Below, piece after piece: positions 1 through 13,175 of a stretch of DNA of 64,000 nt. The notes under the pieces are model-generated. The model was given only the letters and a program-made list of their open reading frames with translations. It searched no databases and had not been told where the DNA came from. How positions within the stretch are numbered: position 1 is the stretch's first letter; each line of letters opens with the position of its first letter. The stretch is from positions 26,425,876 through 26,489,875 of the forward strand of contig NC_045142.1 in the NCBI RefSeq assembly GCF_008831285.2. Reading direction: 5' to 3'. Made by a program: the position numbers and the translations under genes. Source of the stretch: Nymphaea colorata. Taxonomy: Eukaryota > Streptophyta > Magnoliopsida > Nymphaeales > Nymphaeaceae.

Positions 1-882
1 TCAGATGGAACAAACGACAAAATACAGGCAGTTATTGATGCTGGAGTCTGCCCGAGGCTTGTGGAGCTTCTTCTGTATGTTGTCCCTACAAAGCTCCGAT
101 TTTGTTTGGCTTCTATTTCTCTCTGCATTATGCCATGTGGGAGGATATTGAATTCAATAGTTTTTGTTTACAGTGGAATATGAGTCTTATTTTGAAGTTT
201 TCTTGTTGCTCAGGCATCCTTCACCCTCAGTGCTTATTCCTGCTCTTCGCACTGTTGGAAACATTGTTACTGGTGATGATCAACAAACTCAGGTATACAT
301 ATTTAGAAATTGTTCATGTGCTTATCACATGGTTTGCAGGTGATGTTGGTCCAGTGCTTATTGATGCTTTAAAGCTTTCTAACAGGGCCTTGAAACCGAG
401 GCGGAGCCAGAATTTTCTGGCTAAGAGACACTAGTAATGAAATTCTAAGTTTTTAAGAGGCATCACTATGTAAATGAGAAAAATTGCCCCAATGTGAAAA
501 TAACCACTTTTTGCTGGTCTGTGTGGGCAATTGCCCAACATGTCCACGCCTGCCTCTGCCCCTGTTTGGGAATCACAATGAAATAGTGGTTTTAGATCTC
601 TTAATTTTTTGATTTGATGTATTTCTTGCTCAACAACCTCTCTCTCTCTCTCTCTCTCTCTTTCCCTCTCTCTCCCAGACACACACACACACACACATGC
701 ACGTACAGATATCTGCATTTATATGTTGTAACTTATAAGTACATGCCCTTTGTGGAAACAAGTGATTGAGTTCTTTGATCAAAATTTCAGTTGATAAGCT
801 TCCGTTTGTCTAAATGAATCACCAGAGTTGCATGCTGTGGTGAACATTCTACTTGAAGGAGCTAAGATTGGTTGAATTCCTG

Positions 883-939
<57 letters not shown>

Positions 940-3900
940 CAATTATCCATGGTTTCCATGCATGATAAGGTTATGTCCCTCTTCCATGGGAGCCTGTACG
1001 TTGTTTTATGAACTTGTGCTTGCATTATTATATGACTTGTATCAAAATTTTGTTTTTTTGCACTTTTTACATGCCTAGCATATTGTTCACATGTTGTTTT
1101 TCTCTTCTTTGTTTCTGACCCTGTGTTGCATCATAACAACAAACATGCTACCATCTTTTTCCAACCACAATGTGCCACTTCAATAAGCAGTGGTCCTCTA
1201 TTCATAAAAGTGCTAGGTTTGTACCCCAAAAAAAGGGCGAGGTGTTAATAGTTGGTTTGATGCTTTCATTCGGAAGAAAATGAACGTATAGACAAGAAAT
1301 GTATGAGGTGTTAATAGTCGGTTTGATGCTTTTGTTCGGAAGAATCTGAATGTATAGACAAGAAATATATAACGAGCATTATGAATCATACAGTAAAGTA
1401 AACAATAATGCATGACATATGATGTCAAAGATGTTATATACATAAAGTTGGCTATCTTACCCTTTAGGTTTCCTATATCTGTACATGTTGGGTTCGAGTG
1501 GTTGTGAAGTATTTAAGAGTTCTCTAGTATGCCTGTATTTATATTTGAAAATATGATCCACGTTTTAGTTGAAGAATGGGTCAGTCTAGAACTGTAAGGA
1601 AACAAATTTTGATCTTGTTTCATCTGCAATTTTTGGAGGTTTCTTTCAGTATGTGCATTGCGAACAGAGTGAAGTTAGCAGTTAGCGGTCTGACTCCTAG
1701 GGTTTACATTAAGGCTATGCAGTGTCTGGTATGAGCCTGAGGCCCTGAGCTTTGTATCTGGAGCAACCCATTATAAACCGATCCATACAAGACATTGGAA
1801 ATAAACGATGCCTCAAGTTTGTGAAATATAACGGTGATATTTCCAAAGACAGGCAAAAAGAAAAAAGAAAGAACTAATGTTGCCACATTCTGAAACGGCC
1901 ACCAAAATGAAAATATTTCAAACAATATCATTCCTAATTCTCTGTATTCATACCGGGATTCTGAGCTGGAAGACCCGATCTTTTCTTGCCCCTTTGGTTA
2001 GGATAATTAGGTTTTAAATTAGGAGGAGAGGATTGAGTTAGGTTGTTTACTGTTTTCAAAATGTTAACTGGGTTGTTTTGTGGAGGAGGGGAAGTGGAAA
2101 AAAGAGAGGTCAGGGCTTTGAGGTCTGCCTGGAGAAAGGACAAAGGAAATTGAGAATGAAGGAAGCTGGCTATAAGTGGATGAGTGTAACTTTGTTGCTG
2201 AGGTGAAGGATGACGATTTTGGAAAGATAGCTTGTCCAAATTTTCATGTTTGAAATGAGTTTGGTTGGGTGAAAGTATACTGCTTTTTAAAACCGGTTTT
2301 GGCTGAAGTTGAACATTCTTGGCTGGGCTTGATCTTGGTTCGTCAGTCTGAGTTTGGACGATCTAAGCCTGTGCACTCCTAATTGACATTTTGGATCAAT
2401 CGTTTCGATCTTTTCTTTAGGTTGAGTACTTAGTTCACTTGTTGTATATATATTTTTATCTATTTCTCTGGTATGAATGCTAAATTGAACTAGCTCATAT
2501 TTTCCATTGATTTTCAAATTGTCATGATGCAGAATAAAATGTTTTTTTGTCAGGTCAGGTACCTGATATGTATTGTAGGCTTGTAGCCACTTGTGAATGA
2601 TAGTATATTAGATAAACCCTGCTTGTCGATTCGACTTGTTGACTGTTTTGGCTAATAGGCGACTGAACTGACGACAGCTGAATATGTGTGCTTGCTATTT
2701 GCTTGGCTGTCTAGTTCATTGAACCTATAACGCACTCCAATTGGCCTTGCTTGTGTTGGGATCTTTCTTGTAGTACTGCATTCTTTTAAATGATATTGCC
2801 GCACATGGAAAACATGGTCTTTGCTTCTCCAAGATGGTCATGTGGTACACTTGTATACTGGACCAGTCTTGTGGTGCTTGAGGTTGCACATGAATAAGCA
2901 ATTTTTTCTCTGTACTGATGATCACGTTTGCTTGTTTTTCCTTCAGTATGTCATCAATCACCAAGCATTACCGTGCCTGTTGAATCTTTTGACACACAAT
3001 CACAAGAAAAGTATAAAGAAGGAAGCGTGCTGGACAATCTCAAACATCACTGCTGGAAATAAGGAACAAATTCAGGTATATGTGATTTCTGGTTCGTGTG
3101 TATTTAGTGAAGAATCAAGGTTAAACGGGGAATTAAGACTTTTGTTGAACTTGCCTTTTATAATTTTGGATGTGTATTGGGAATGATTATTCTTTTTCTT
3201 TGTCAAACTTTTCTTTTTTGTAAAATTATATGTATGTATGTATGTATTGTATGTATACCTGACAAGGAAATTGGAGTTACGATAAAGTTTTCCTAAATGC
3301 TTGAGCTTTTGAATAATTGTTATTTGGGGTGGTTGGGCAGTTCGTCAAATCTTCCTCTCTATTTTGTTTTGAAAATTGATTTTGCTTTGGGAATCTCAAT
3401 TGTGGAAGCTTATGTTGCGGTTATTCATTTTTTTGGGTTGCAGGCTGTTATTGATGCTGATATCATTGGTCCACTTGTACATTTGCTTCAAACGGCTGAG
3501 TTTGATATAAAAAAGGAAGCAGCTTGGGCAATCTCCAATGCAACTTCAGGGGGTACACACGATCAGATAAAGTATGTTTCGATGTATCTTTATTTGCACG
3601 GAAAAAGAAATGGTTTTTTAGTACTGTTTGTTGGATATTTTTTTCCCTAATTGGTAAACCTTGTTATTTAGGTATCTGGTGAGTCAGGGTTGCATCAAAC
3701 CTTTGTGCGATCTTCTGGTGTGCCCAGACCCAAGAATTGTGACGGTTTGTCTTGAAGGATTGGAGAACATATTGAAGGTTGGGGAAGCTGAAAAGAACAT
3801 GGGCAACACTGGAGGCGTGAATCTGTACGCCCAATTGATCGATGATGCTGAGGGTCTGGACAAGATTGAAAATTTGCAGTCTCATGACAACACAGAGATC

Positions 3901-4044
3901 TATGAGAAGGCTGTTAAAATTCTTGAAGCCTACTGGGTCGAAGAGGATGATGATGCACTGGTATCTGGTGACCAGCCACAGATTGCTTTCCGCTTTGGGG
4001 AGACTGAGCTCCCACCTCAGGGCGGAAGATTCAATTTCTCTTAG
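1..4044 (+). CDS. Importin subunit alpha, C-terminal half (5' end off window)
   Basis: Nuclear import adaptor that binds classical nuclear localisation signals through armadillo (ARM) repeats and hands cargo to importin-beta. Five exons are visible: 1-74, 214-292, 2947-3075, 3444-3571 and 3672-4044 (stop TAG 4042-4044). All joins keep frame and have GT..AG borders; together they give 783 nt, or 260 codons plus stop. Plant importin-alphas are about 530 residues, so roughly the C-terminal half is here. The exons encode successive ARM repeats with the typical signatures [14 protein letters not shown] and [15 protein letters not shown]. The NLS-binding Trp-Asn array is seen as W..SN in two adjacent repeats. 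An acidic stretch (EEDDDAL) and a Gly/Phe-rich tail follow. Intron 3 is unusually long (2.65 kb) and carries repeats. The paralogue cannot be named from this half alone. Confidence 0.93.
399..564. mobile_element. Short hAT-like MITE relic with GGCGGAGCC-type end
   Basis: Begins AGGCGGAGCCAG and ends CCTCTGCCCCTG, near-inverted ends of the same kind as several other short elements in this window. It shares the core phrase TGTGGGCAATTGCCCA (near 522-537) with the element at 37555-37732, which has a clear target duplication. No convincing 8-bp duplication is visible here, so this is probably an old copy. Confidence 0.45.
638..697. repeat. Compound (CT)n / (AC)n microsatellite
   Basis: CT dinucleotides run from about 638 to 660, then interrupted CT, then AC from 679 to 697, inside the importin-alpha intron. 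Confidence 0.95.
887..937. repeat. (AT)n microsatellite, about 25 units
   Basis: Uninterrupted AT dinucleotide run in the long importin-alpha intron. Confidence 0.97.
1239..1370. repeat. Tandem duplication, 2 x 66 bp
   Basis: Copies at 1239-1304 and 1305-1370, both beginning GAGGTGTTAATAGT and directly abutting. They differ at about seven positions, so the duplication is moderately old. Confidence 0.9.
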
Positions 4045-6533
4045 AGTAAGCAATCTGCTGTTTATGAGGTTTCTTTCTTCGCATCTGCTTTTGTCATGCG
4101 CTTGATGCTGGCTGCCAATTGAAATGCAGCACAGTTGGCGATTTGAGTTACCGGTGTGGACGAGTTCTGGTCATGGTGTCACCGAGGTCTTTCATTACCG
4201 CTAATAAGGGCGGGTCTTGTTGTGTGGATGGTCTGGAGGGCATGTCATAGCTTGAGACGTGGGCGTCCTTGGTCAACTTCTTTGCTGGCCTGCCGTTCAA
4301 TGTCGGTTCAGTTGGTCTTAGCGTCTGCACCACCTATGGATGGTGGTAAGAGAGTTATTTAGTAGTATTTTTTTTTTCTTTTCTTTTTGCTGTTTCCTTC
4401 TTTTTGTATTTTCCTCCCTCTTTTTCTTTTTTAGCTATCATAGAAGGGAGTGAACACAGTTGTATGTGTTAGCATGTTGGGCTTCTTTTGAGTTTGGGTT
4501 ATACATATATATTTTTTCTAGTGGGAAGAGTTTTTGAAGGGGGGTTGTTCCTTGTCCCTTGGAGTGGGGTTCTTTTACAGGGTACGAGCAATTATGCAAA
4601 AGATTAAAGAAGGAAAGTATGATTTGTATTTCAGCTTTACGTGGTCATGATATTCTTATCATTCCAATTTTTTTTTTTACCGTTCATCGGAATGCTTTGA
4701 TTGCTATCATAGTCTTTCAAGCGTGTTTCATTGATATAAGGCGTCTGTCCAAGGTGAACCTGAAATTGAATTCGTGAACTTGATGAGGTACCGATGACGA
4801 GGAGATGAACAATCCTCATGTTGCTATGTTAAAATACTAGTTAACCTGTTTTGCCTTGAATTTTCTTCATAGATCTTGGACAATATTGGATGATCCGATT
4901 GAGTTTACCGCCGAAAGTGGCAGGGACATGGAGGGAGTCGTCTGGCGTAGTAGTGTTTTATAACCAGCTTTGGCTTTGTGATGACATTATTTTCATAAAT
5001 TTCGAAATTGTCGTGCATTGGGTAGTAGATGAGTAGGAAAATCAAACTACCAATTAAAAACTAGTTCCGCGAAGGCAAAATGGATCTGAATTATAATGAG
5101 ACTCAGATTTGATGTATAGTTCTGATGCCTGCATGCTGTGGGATCCGGACTCAATTTCGAAAGTGTCAGTCAAATCCAAATTTGAATGTGATTTCAAGTG
5201 ACGAAAACCCAATTAAACAGAAAATGGTAAAGAATGGATCTTATTCGAGTTCAACCCAACTTCACAACCCTAGTGATGCTGCATCAACCTACTAGCATTT
5301 ACAGGCAATTATTACAAGATCGATGAAATCCCTCCTGCCCAGCTTTAATGCAAGTTTGAGTATAAAATTGCGGAAATGTTTTGTGGTAATCTGAACATGA
5401 ATCTTTTATATACCCATCAAATATCTCTGTCTTACAAATTAAATTACATCTCAAGAATCATTTTATAATCCTATCTAGTAGGTTCATTGTGATAACACTT
5501 TCTTTATTATCTTCAATTTTAAAAACATGAACATTTAAGAAGAAAAGTCCAAAAGATGTACCAATGGTGATCCTGGAATGGGCAGTCGTATTCGAATGTG
5601 GCCCATGTGTTTTTCTTTTCCAGGAAGAGAGCGTTTGGACAAATTTCCAAACCTGCTCTAAATTGTTGGGGTTGCATTATTTATTGGAAAGAAACAATAG
5701 AGCTCATTGTTTTACTTAAAATCTATTTGAAACTTACCTTCTCAGGACCTAAAAATTAGAGCAAATTCATGCAACCTGTCTCGAAACAACCGTGCTTTTT
5801 GGTTTCTAAATAAATAGCCATTGCTTTTAAGTGAAAAACTCTAGAAATACTGCAACGTCCTTGAAATATTTGAATCATAAATTCGTTATGAATTTTATGG
5901 TTATTTTACAAATTACACACACATATATATTTTAAACCTTACAAGTTCTCCACATTGCGGGAAATATATAAGTCATGGGAGTCGTGCGCACTAACTTCCT
6001 GGAAGTCCTTGGACAAACACATATATTTACGTATTAGTCCTTCGTATCCCCCACAATTCACTGCAATCGTTCGCACCAGTAATAAAAAATCAACTACTTA
6101 AGTTGTTTATACAATACGGTTAAATACCTTTTACTGGCATTTTCTTCTTGGATTTCCAAAGAACTTCACTCTCTTTTCTCTTGTGCCCATTACCCCCTTC
6201 CAAACCCTAACCCACCCCTTTAAGTGCCCGAGTTTGATTCGACTCGAAAAATCAAGTTCGGGCCAGCATGATATATTTTTAATATTATTTTTATTCTTAA
6301 TAATAATATATATTTTATTATAAAATATATTTAATATAAAAATATTTGATGTTTAAAATATAGATATTTTTTATTTTAACCGAGGCTTGTTGGACCGAAC
6401 CCAATATAAGATTTCAAGTATCAAGCCTAACCAAGCATGACACTTATCGAATGAGCTGGATGCCCAAGCGCATGGAATCCCCCACTAGAGTAGGGATCAT
6501 GTCTCTAATATTAAAAAAAATTAGTGCTGCCAG
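4045..6533. other. Importin-alpha 3' flank and gene-free AT-rich sequence
   Basis: From 4045 to about 4560 is the probable 3' UTR and end of the importin-alpha transcript, ending in T-rich tracts (4367-4435). The rest is AT-rich intergenic DNA with no exon-like reading frame. At 6230-6440 a TA-rich stretch is bounded by phrases such as TTCGGGCCAGC and GGACCGAACCC; similar stretches lie near 25430-25660 and 42290-42370, suggesting a further degenerate repeat family. Confidence 0.6.
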
Positions 6534-7093
6534 TAGGGCTGTTCATGAGGGAGTTCGAGTCGAGTTGAGTCAGCTTGAACTCGGCTCGTTTGTCTTGAAA
6601 GGAACTCGAGATCAGCTCGAGCCGAGCTCGAGCTTGACTCGGCTTGAGTTCTTAAAACTGGAACTCGTCTCAATTTAGCTCGAGCCGAAGATTGGCTTGA
6701 GCCGAGTCAAGCTTTTCATTAAAAAAATTTATTTTTTAAAAGGAAGAGGCAGACACTCGAGCTCGACTCGAGTTCTATTTTATTAGCTCGAGCTTGACTC
6801 GGCTTGAGTTCTTAAAACTGGAACTAGTCTCAATTTAGCTCGATCCGAAGATTGGCTTGAGCCAAGTCATGCATTTCATTAAAAAAAAATTATCTTTTAA
6901 AAGGAAGAGGCAGTCATGAAAACTCACACGTCATGTGTATACTCATTTGAACAATCTTTTTTTTTTTGAAAATTTTATAAGACTTATTTTATATATTTTC
7001 TTTCTCAATCTTAACCGAACTGAGCTCACTTAACTTGATCTTGTTCATTTATTAATTCGAACTCGAGTTAGCTCGACTAGTTGAACAACCGTA
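6534..7093. mobile_element. hAT-like non-autonomous element, TCGAGC-rich family (560 bp)
   Basis: Left end TAGGGCTGTTCATGAG and right end TTGAACAACCGTA are imperfect inverted repeats. Flanking 8-mers GCTGCCAG (6526-6533) and ACTGCCAC (7094-7101) match at 6 of 8 positions, consistent with an old 8-bp target site duplication. The interior is dense in GAGCTCGAG/GACTCGGCTTGAG words. It also contains an internal direct duplication of about 128 bp (6625-6752 and 6785-6913). There is no transposase coding, so it would have depended on a helper element. Confidence 0.7.
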
Positions 7094-8096
7094 ACTGCCA
7101 CTCACACCCTTAAGGGATAATTTTATCATTTAAAAATATTTTTTAATAATTTTTGTAAAACCATGTTTTTTTTTGTGGTGCATTTACCTTTATAGGAGGT
7201 GCCATCCTTTGTCAAATACAATCGGTGTTTTGGTAGTTTAATTTCCCCAAACACGGGGCCCGGTGTTAATGCCTGATCGTGTGGCCTTCTCCACAGTGCT
7301 GCACTATACGTTTGCACAGAGGGCTTGAATGTAAACTTGGACTGCCAACATGACAGCACAACGCCGATCTCAGATGTGACCTGCATGTTTGATTTTGATA
7401 TTAGTCAATTCTTAATAGACAGTTTTTTACAAAATATATACCTGACAAGAAACAGGGAATTTCACACGGAGACAAACTCTTGAAGAGTTTGAAGTTAGAT
7501 TTCAAGATCTCATATCCTTCTTTTTTTTGCAACAATTTCACATTCTATTTGAAAAATGAATCTTGTATGTTATGATTTTGCAATGTTTGTATCTTAAAAT
7601 TAAGATCCACGAGTTGGTTTTGACTTTTGAGATTTATGGATTCGAGGCACATCAAGACCGTAAGATTTATGGTCCTCAAATCTATAATTTGCTGCAACTA
7701 AGAACTTAAAGCGAACTTCATAGAATATTAGACTTCTTAATACGAGATGTAACAAAGAAAGAATCGTGTTTTGGCAGCCACTGGCTGAAGCAACCTGTCT
7801 TGTGTTCATGTAATCTTGCTTTGGATACTCTAACCTTTGCTGCTCTCATCTTTAAATCAGTTTCATATTCTAATCTTATGCGTTTATTAATAATTCATTT
7901 TTGGCTCCACATTTATAACAGCTTCCCGAGACCTGCTTTTATTAAATGCGTAAAATCTTAAATTTTCAAAAACCCCTTTAGGTCATACTGTATTGTCACC
8001 AAAGTTATCAAGATTTAAGAAAAAGAGGAGATGATGAGAGGAGACGAAAGAAGTTTACTTTGATGTCCATCAAGGTCAACATAGCACCATTTCATT

Positions 8097-8100
<4 letters not shown>
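7094..8100. other. Gene-free intergenic stretch
   Basis: AT-rich sequence with no exon-like ORF, RNA gene or clear transposon ends recognised. Confidence 0.6.

Positions 8101-8192
<92 letters not shown>
8101..8192. repeat. Compound (AT)n(AG)n microsatellite
   Basis: AT repeats from 8101 to about 8145 run directly into AG repeats to 8192, about 310 bp upstream of the NTPase start codon. Confidence 0.97.
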
Positions 8193-8194
<2 letters not shown>

Positions 8195-8376
8195 TGATCA
8201 AGAAAAAAAAAAGTCATGAATAAATTAACAAAGAAGGCATTCCAGTCGATTTTTTTGACCTAAAACAAGGATCAAATGACTTCCAAAACTTTCACAATTT
8301 TGCTTTGGAAACGGAACTTATGATGACTGATGAGGTAGTCAAACGTCATAATCATAAAATCGAGCTTTCTTCAAAA

Positions 8377-8384
8377 TATATAGG
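8377..8384 (+). promoter_or_regulatory. Possible TATA box of the P-loop NTPase gene
   Basis: TATATAGG lies 120 bp upstream of the ATG at 8505, followed by a CT/GA-rich leader (8473-8503). Position and sequence suit a plant core promoter, but AT-rich DNA gives many chance matches. Confidence 0.35.
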
Positions 8385-8504
8385 AAAAATAATGGGTTTT
8401 TAAATTGACCGGCCATACGCGAATCATTCACTGGATAACGACGAAATCTATCGCCGGAGTCTCAGAATACTGCCAGAGAGAGGGAGAGAGAGGGGGAGAG
8501 AGAA

Positions 8505-10795
8505 ATGGAAAATCCGGTGAACTACGAGCCGGAGGACGACTCGGGGAATGGGTTGTACTGCTGGTGGAGATCGGCGTCTGAGTTCCAGGGGACGGGCCGG
8601 CTGGACATCGACATATCGAGGGCGGCGGAGGCGGGGCCGAGGATGAGGGTGCTGAGGGAGATGGAGAGGCTGGCGATGGTGGCGCCCGAGGGGCTCGACG
8701 ACCTCCGCCACAAGCTCCTGAGCTACCGCCCTGGAGATTTCTGGGTGCCCATGGGAGGGCTTAAGAAGGAGGAGCTGGACATCCCTCCCATCGTCACGAT
8801 CCTTCTCGTCGGGTTCTCCAAGTCCGGCAAGAGCTCGCTCGTCAATCTCATGTACTCTGTTCTCGGCCGTGCTGGTCTTATCCCCTTTGCTCAGACCGCC
8901 GGTAAAGCCCTTACTCGTTTCTATACTAAAGAGTGCAGTATCAGCGTTCTTGTGGACCTGTGAAAATCATTTTGCTGATGCAGGACGCTAGATCGATCCA
9001 TTTTGCTCAATGGATTGGTGATCTTATTTGTGTCTTCTTTTAATCAGATTCCAGCATGTAAAGTCGTCACGTGTATGTTTTATTGTTTCAGATTATGTGC
9101 GTTTAGTTAGATGGTTCATCTTATTAGCTGGGATTGACAAGTGGGTGTATGCTTATTTTCATATGCGGCCCACAATTAGAAGGGTTGAAGACGCCAACCA
9201 TTCAACTGTGGGAATTTTCTTTAGTTGTTGCAGGCTTTTCGCGAGAATTATGATCGAAAAAGTGAACAATTTGGTATTTCTTAACATTAAAAGTATGTGA
9301 AAAATAAAAAGGGTGCTTTTCCCGTAGATCTTTTAAGAAGCAATACGGTTGTGAAGGAGCATCTTATAATATCATTAAATGCGTTTGTCATTTGGCGTGT
9401 AAAAGCATGCATAATGCCATTTGGTGCATACTCTAATACCAGTCTCTTGGTTGACCACCTTTTCTTTGGAACTACAAGAATTTCGGCAATCTATTTGCTT
9501 AAGAAAGATAATTCCTTCGGATACTTTAACATTTTGACACAGAAAAAAATGTATGCTTGCAACTATGCCCTTGGTCGGCTAGCTCTTCCAGGAAACAAAT
9601 TTGTATATGATGTGTTTATTAAACTTCTGATTTTTTGGATATTTATTTTTGCAATTATTTTCTCTTTACTATTTAGTTCTATTCCAGGATGTTTCTGGTT
9701 CGGTTTGATCCCACCAGTTTTCTGAATTTTTTAAGAAGCGTCTTAATGCAAAACCCGATTTTAACATTGATTTGAAGTGTCAACATGAAATTGATGAAGA
9801 AACATACTTGATGCAGGGAGTTCATCTAATTATGAAACATTGTTTATGGAGGAGCACAATGTTTTGAGATCAATGAGGAATGGGTTCTGTGTCTATGACT
9901 CCAGAGGATTGTCCTATTACGAGATAACACAGAGCTTGGAAGAGTTGTCTGAATGGATGATTGATGGTGTTCACCACCATTTACGTTGTTCGAGGGGCAG
10001 AGGCAGTGAATCCTCTGATGGCTTTGCTTTATCTGCACAACTATCCTCATCCAAATTCACCAGGAGAAGGGTAAACTGTGCAGTTGTGGTAGTTGACATG
10101 TCTTATGTGTATAAATCCTTGATAGCTGGAGATTCTACACCACTAGAGGCTACCAAAGAATTGTTCTGCTCACATTCACTGAGAAAATGCAGTAAGTTTT
10201 ACAGATGCTCTTGACTCTTGTAGTTATATTCATCTCTTTTTTAGTGCTCAGTTTGTTAATGGCATCTTAATCAAGTGTTATCTGACTGGAATTCCACAGT
10301 TCCCTGTCAAAATAAAAACCATTAGCGTGCCACATAGGGTGATGAAACAGAAACTGCTTGAGTTATTCCTTGACTAGTGCTGCACTCAATTAAATGTGGA
10401 AATGAGGTTTTTCTTTTTCCCCATTTTGTCTAGATGAAAATCCCATTTTGATTTTGAGCCATGGAGATCTTTTGAACACGGACGAACGAATTGATGGTCG
10501 GATCAAGATATGCCAATTCCTTGGGATCTCGGAAACGACTGGTGTTTATGACATCTCATGTGTAACAGAGCATGGTTTCTTGCCTGAAGAAGCCGACCCT
10601 GTGTCTGCTTATGCACTCACTGAGGCTCTCTATAGGGTTCTGCTATTTTCTGATAGAACTCATCCTCCAGGAAGACGCTGGAAAGATCACATTGTTGAGT
10701 TCCTCTATTGGATCCTGTGCTGCATATCTGCTTTCTTCGCCTTTCTTGCATACTACTTCTCCAAGCTCGGCAAGCAAAAGATGAAGAGATTGTAA
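8505..10795 (+). CDS. P-loop NTPase family protein with C-terminal membrane anchor
   Basis: Three exons: 8505-8901, 9817-10191 and 10434-10795 (stop TAA). They join in frame with GT..AG introns to give 377 residues. A Walker A/G1 motif GFSKSGKS sits at residues 103-110. A hydrophobic strand followed by Asp (AVVVVDMSY) and an SHGD motif that could replace the G4 (N/T)KxD lie in exons 2 and 3. The last 38 residues contain one strongly hydrophobic segment (about 345-366) followed by a basic tail (KQKMKRL), so the protein is probably tail-anchored with the NTPase domain facing the cytosol. It resembles uncharacterised plant P-loop NTPase proteins; substrate and function are unknown. The start ATG follows a GA-rich leader and is the first in frame. 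Confidence 0.85.
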
Positions 10796-12370
10796 GTTCA
10801 GGCAATGATCTTAATGTTTCTGGGAACTAAAACGCCTGTGTTTGGGGACTTTGCCACAGGGTTCAAGTCCTACTTCATCATACAATCTGTGAAAAGTTTA
10901 GTAGTTCTTGATGTTTCTCAGGTTAAGCATGTTTTATTTTCACCTTCGACCTTGAGCTTTTATTTGGCAGAATTGGCGGTTTATTCTGCTGTCACCTCAA
11001 TGTACTTTGAATGTGTTATCTGTGTCATCACATTTATGATCCACCGGGAGCTGAAACAGTACTGGGGATGAGAAGTTAGATGCTCAAACTGGATCAAGTG
11101 CCTGATAGGAATTTATTTGTTGTTTGGATATGTATTATGTATATGTGTCTATAAACATGTTTTCAATAAGAATGTAAGTTCAGTTTCCTCTGCAAGCACA
11201 CGGTCTATGAGAACTTTAGGGTGGAAGAATTTGGTTGGCTGATTGATTGATTACTGTTAGTTTTATGTGCCCTTTGCTTCTATTCTAGTTGTTACCTTGG
11301 TTTAGGCTTCATACCAACTTAATTATGAATCTCCTTCATTTGCATTCGGATCAAATGGCATGTACTCTTGCAGCTCTGCAACTGGCTCCAGATCAGGTCA
11401 CCCAGTGTTGTACCTTATCAATGTAATGCATCAGCAGGGCGTCATCCTTCTGCAGATCGTCTTAGGTGCATGCTGTTTGAAATGTGAGGATTTAGTTGTT
11501 AAAACAATTTTACTCCATCAAACACCTCCCTCAGGGGTGCTTGGCAGTAAGGACATTTAGTGAGTGTCTTAAGAATCTATCCGAAGATTGAAGCAAATTC
11601 ATAGTACATTAGAACCAGTGATTCTTGTCCATACCAGTACATTAGAACCAGTGATTCTTGTCCATACCATCCTTTCTTGTCCTTAGACCTGCACAGACAG
11701 ACTGCTAGGCCTGGTAAAGAAGCCGAGTAAACAGAGTTTAATGTGCTCAAGCTTGACAATTTTTAACCGGATACACGTTTGAGCTCAAGCCTGTGAAGAA
11801 ATTGAAACCAAGTCTCCATAATGAAATGTGCTCAAGGTCTGACTTTTTTGGCTTTCTCTTAGGTTAAGTTCAGTTTACTTCAGTCTCTCATTCGATAGTT
11901 TTTCATCAAATGGTTGTTGCCTTTTTGATATTATGAGGTTATAATTCCACAAGTTGATTTTTTTTTTTTTAATTAGACCATAATGTAGCATGCATGTTCA
12001 TGAACATATACGAAGTGCGACCAAGGAAAATGATAAAAACTCATTAATTTTGTAAAAATATTGGTCGTGAATTTAATCTGTGAAGCTGTCGATTGTGTGC
12101 GTCGGCCGATTCATCAACTCATGTATCAGTTGTGAATCGACCGAAAATACATAAAAATGACAAAAAATATATAAAATTACAGTGAGTATATAGAAGTCAG
12201 GGGGCTTTTTCCCTTTTTCATGGAAATTGTTTAAAAGAAAAAAAAAATTTACCCCGATCATTCTCTTATTTTTTAAGTTCTAAATTATTTTAACTTTATA
12301 GTTTTTATTCATTTTCAAGTATAATAAATAAAGAATAGACCTCTCTTCATAATTGTGTATATTCAAGGAC
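10796..12370. other. NTPase 3' flank and gene-free stretch
   Basis: Probable 3' UTR to about 11175 (AATAAG near 11165 may serve as a weak poly(A) signal), then anonymous AT-rich DNA with the tandem duplication at 11603-11668. No gene is supported. Confidence 0.5.
11603..11668. repeat. Perfect tandem duplication, 2 x 33 bp
   Basis: Copies 11603-11635 and 11636-11668, both beginning AGTACATTAGAACC, with no mismatch, indicating a recent event. Confidence 0.97.
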
Positions 12371-13175
12371 CAGGTCCAGCTGAGAGTACTCCTTTCAGAC
12401 CCACCCTGATCCTTTGACCATAACAAATTGAGCAGAAGGGCATTTGATGGCCACAGGACACACGGAATGGGACACGCTTGTCCTGTTTAATCGATTTTTT
12501 TTTATCAAACATCGTCCAGCGTCCGCAATACAGAATGGACATGACGGACGATTGAACAAGGAGTATAAATTACTCCCTGATCCTTTGAGCATAATAAATT
12601 GAGCAGAATCTCTTATGTTCCACCATGCAAACATGTTCCTGGAATACATGTTCGCATGTCCTAGTGTTTGATTGGCGAATTTAAGAAAGACATTCATAAT
12701 CACATCATATTTCCTCTAACAAGAACATGGTATTTTCAATTGTGTATGCTAAGCATATATGTTTCAAGAACACAATGTTCTATGATGCTTGCATGGGAGG
12801 CGCCTGACATCATAGTTGGCAAACCCAATGACTCGGACTTAGTTGCCCTAATGGCTGGGTCATCAGGTCAGTGAGTTGAATCGGTGGCTCAGCCGAGTTG
12901 GGTAAAAAGAAAAAAATTATAATACATTTCTTTTACAAATAGATAAACAATGTAAGTCTCTTGAGGCTTTTTTTTTTTAATCTTTTATTCAAGTAAAAAT
13001 AAATAACGTGTAATATGAATGTGTGAACGTTTAACAGGGTTAGTGGTTGATGTCTAGCAAATGACAAAAGATCCAATTTACCATCGTCCTATATAATCAA
13101 CACAAACAATTCCTCGGCCTGTCCGCTGCATCCTTTGATTGCTGAGGGGGGACTAAGGCGGAGGCCTCTGTTGGT

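Larger units (their letters stand above)
293..2946 (+). other. Long intron of the importin-alpha gene, repeat-bearing
   Basis: Intron with GT at 293-294 and AG at 2945-2946. It holds a hAT-like MITE relic (399-564), a CT/AC compound microsatellite, a long AT microsatellite, a 66-bp tandem duplication (1239-1370) and otherwise anonymous AT-rich sequence. No internal gene is supported. Confidence 0.8.

Noticed and set aside
431-718. 95-codon minus-strand frame in the importin-alpha intron
   Set aside because: Made of microsatellite (RERERE, CVCVCV) and MITE sequence.
9028-9725. Open frames within the first intron of the P-loop NTPase gene
   Set aside because: The exon 1-exon 2 join is in frame and continues the protein; the intron frames are AT-rich with no domain.
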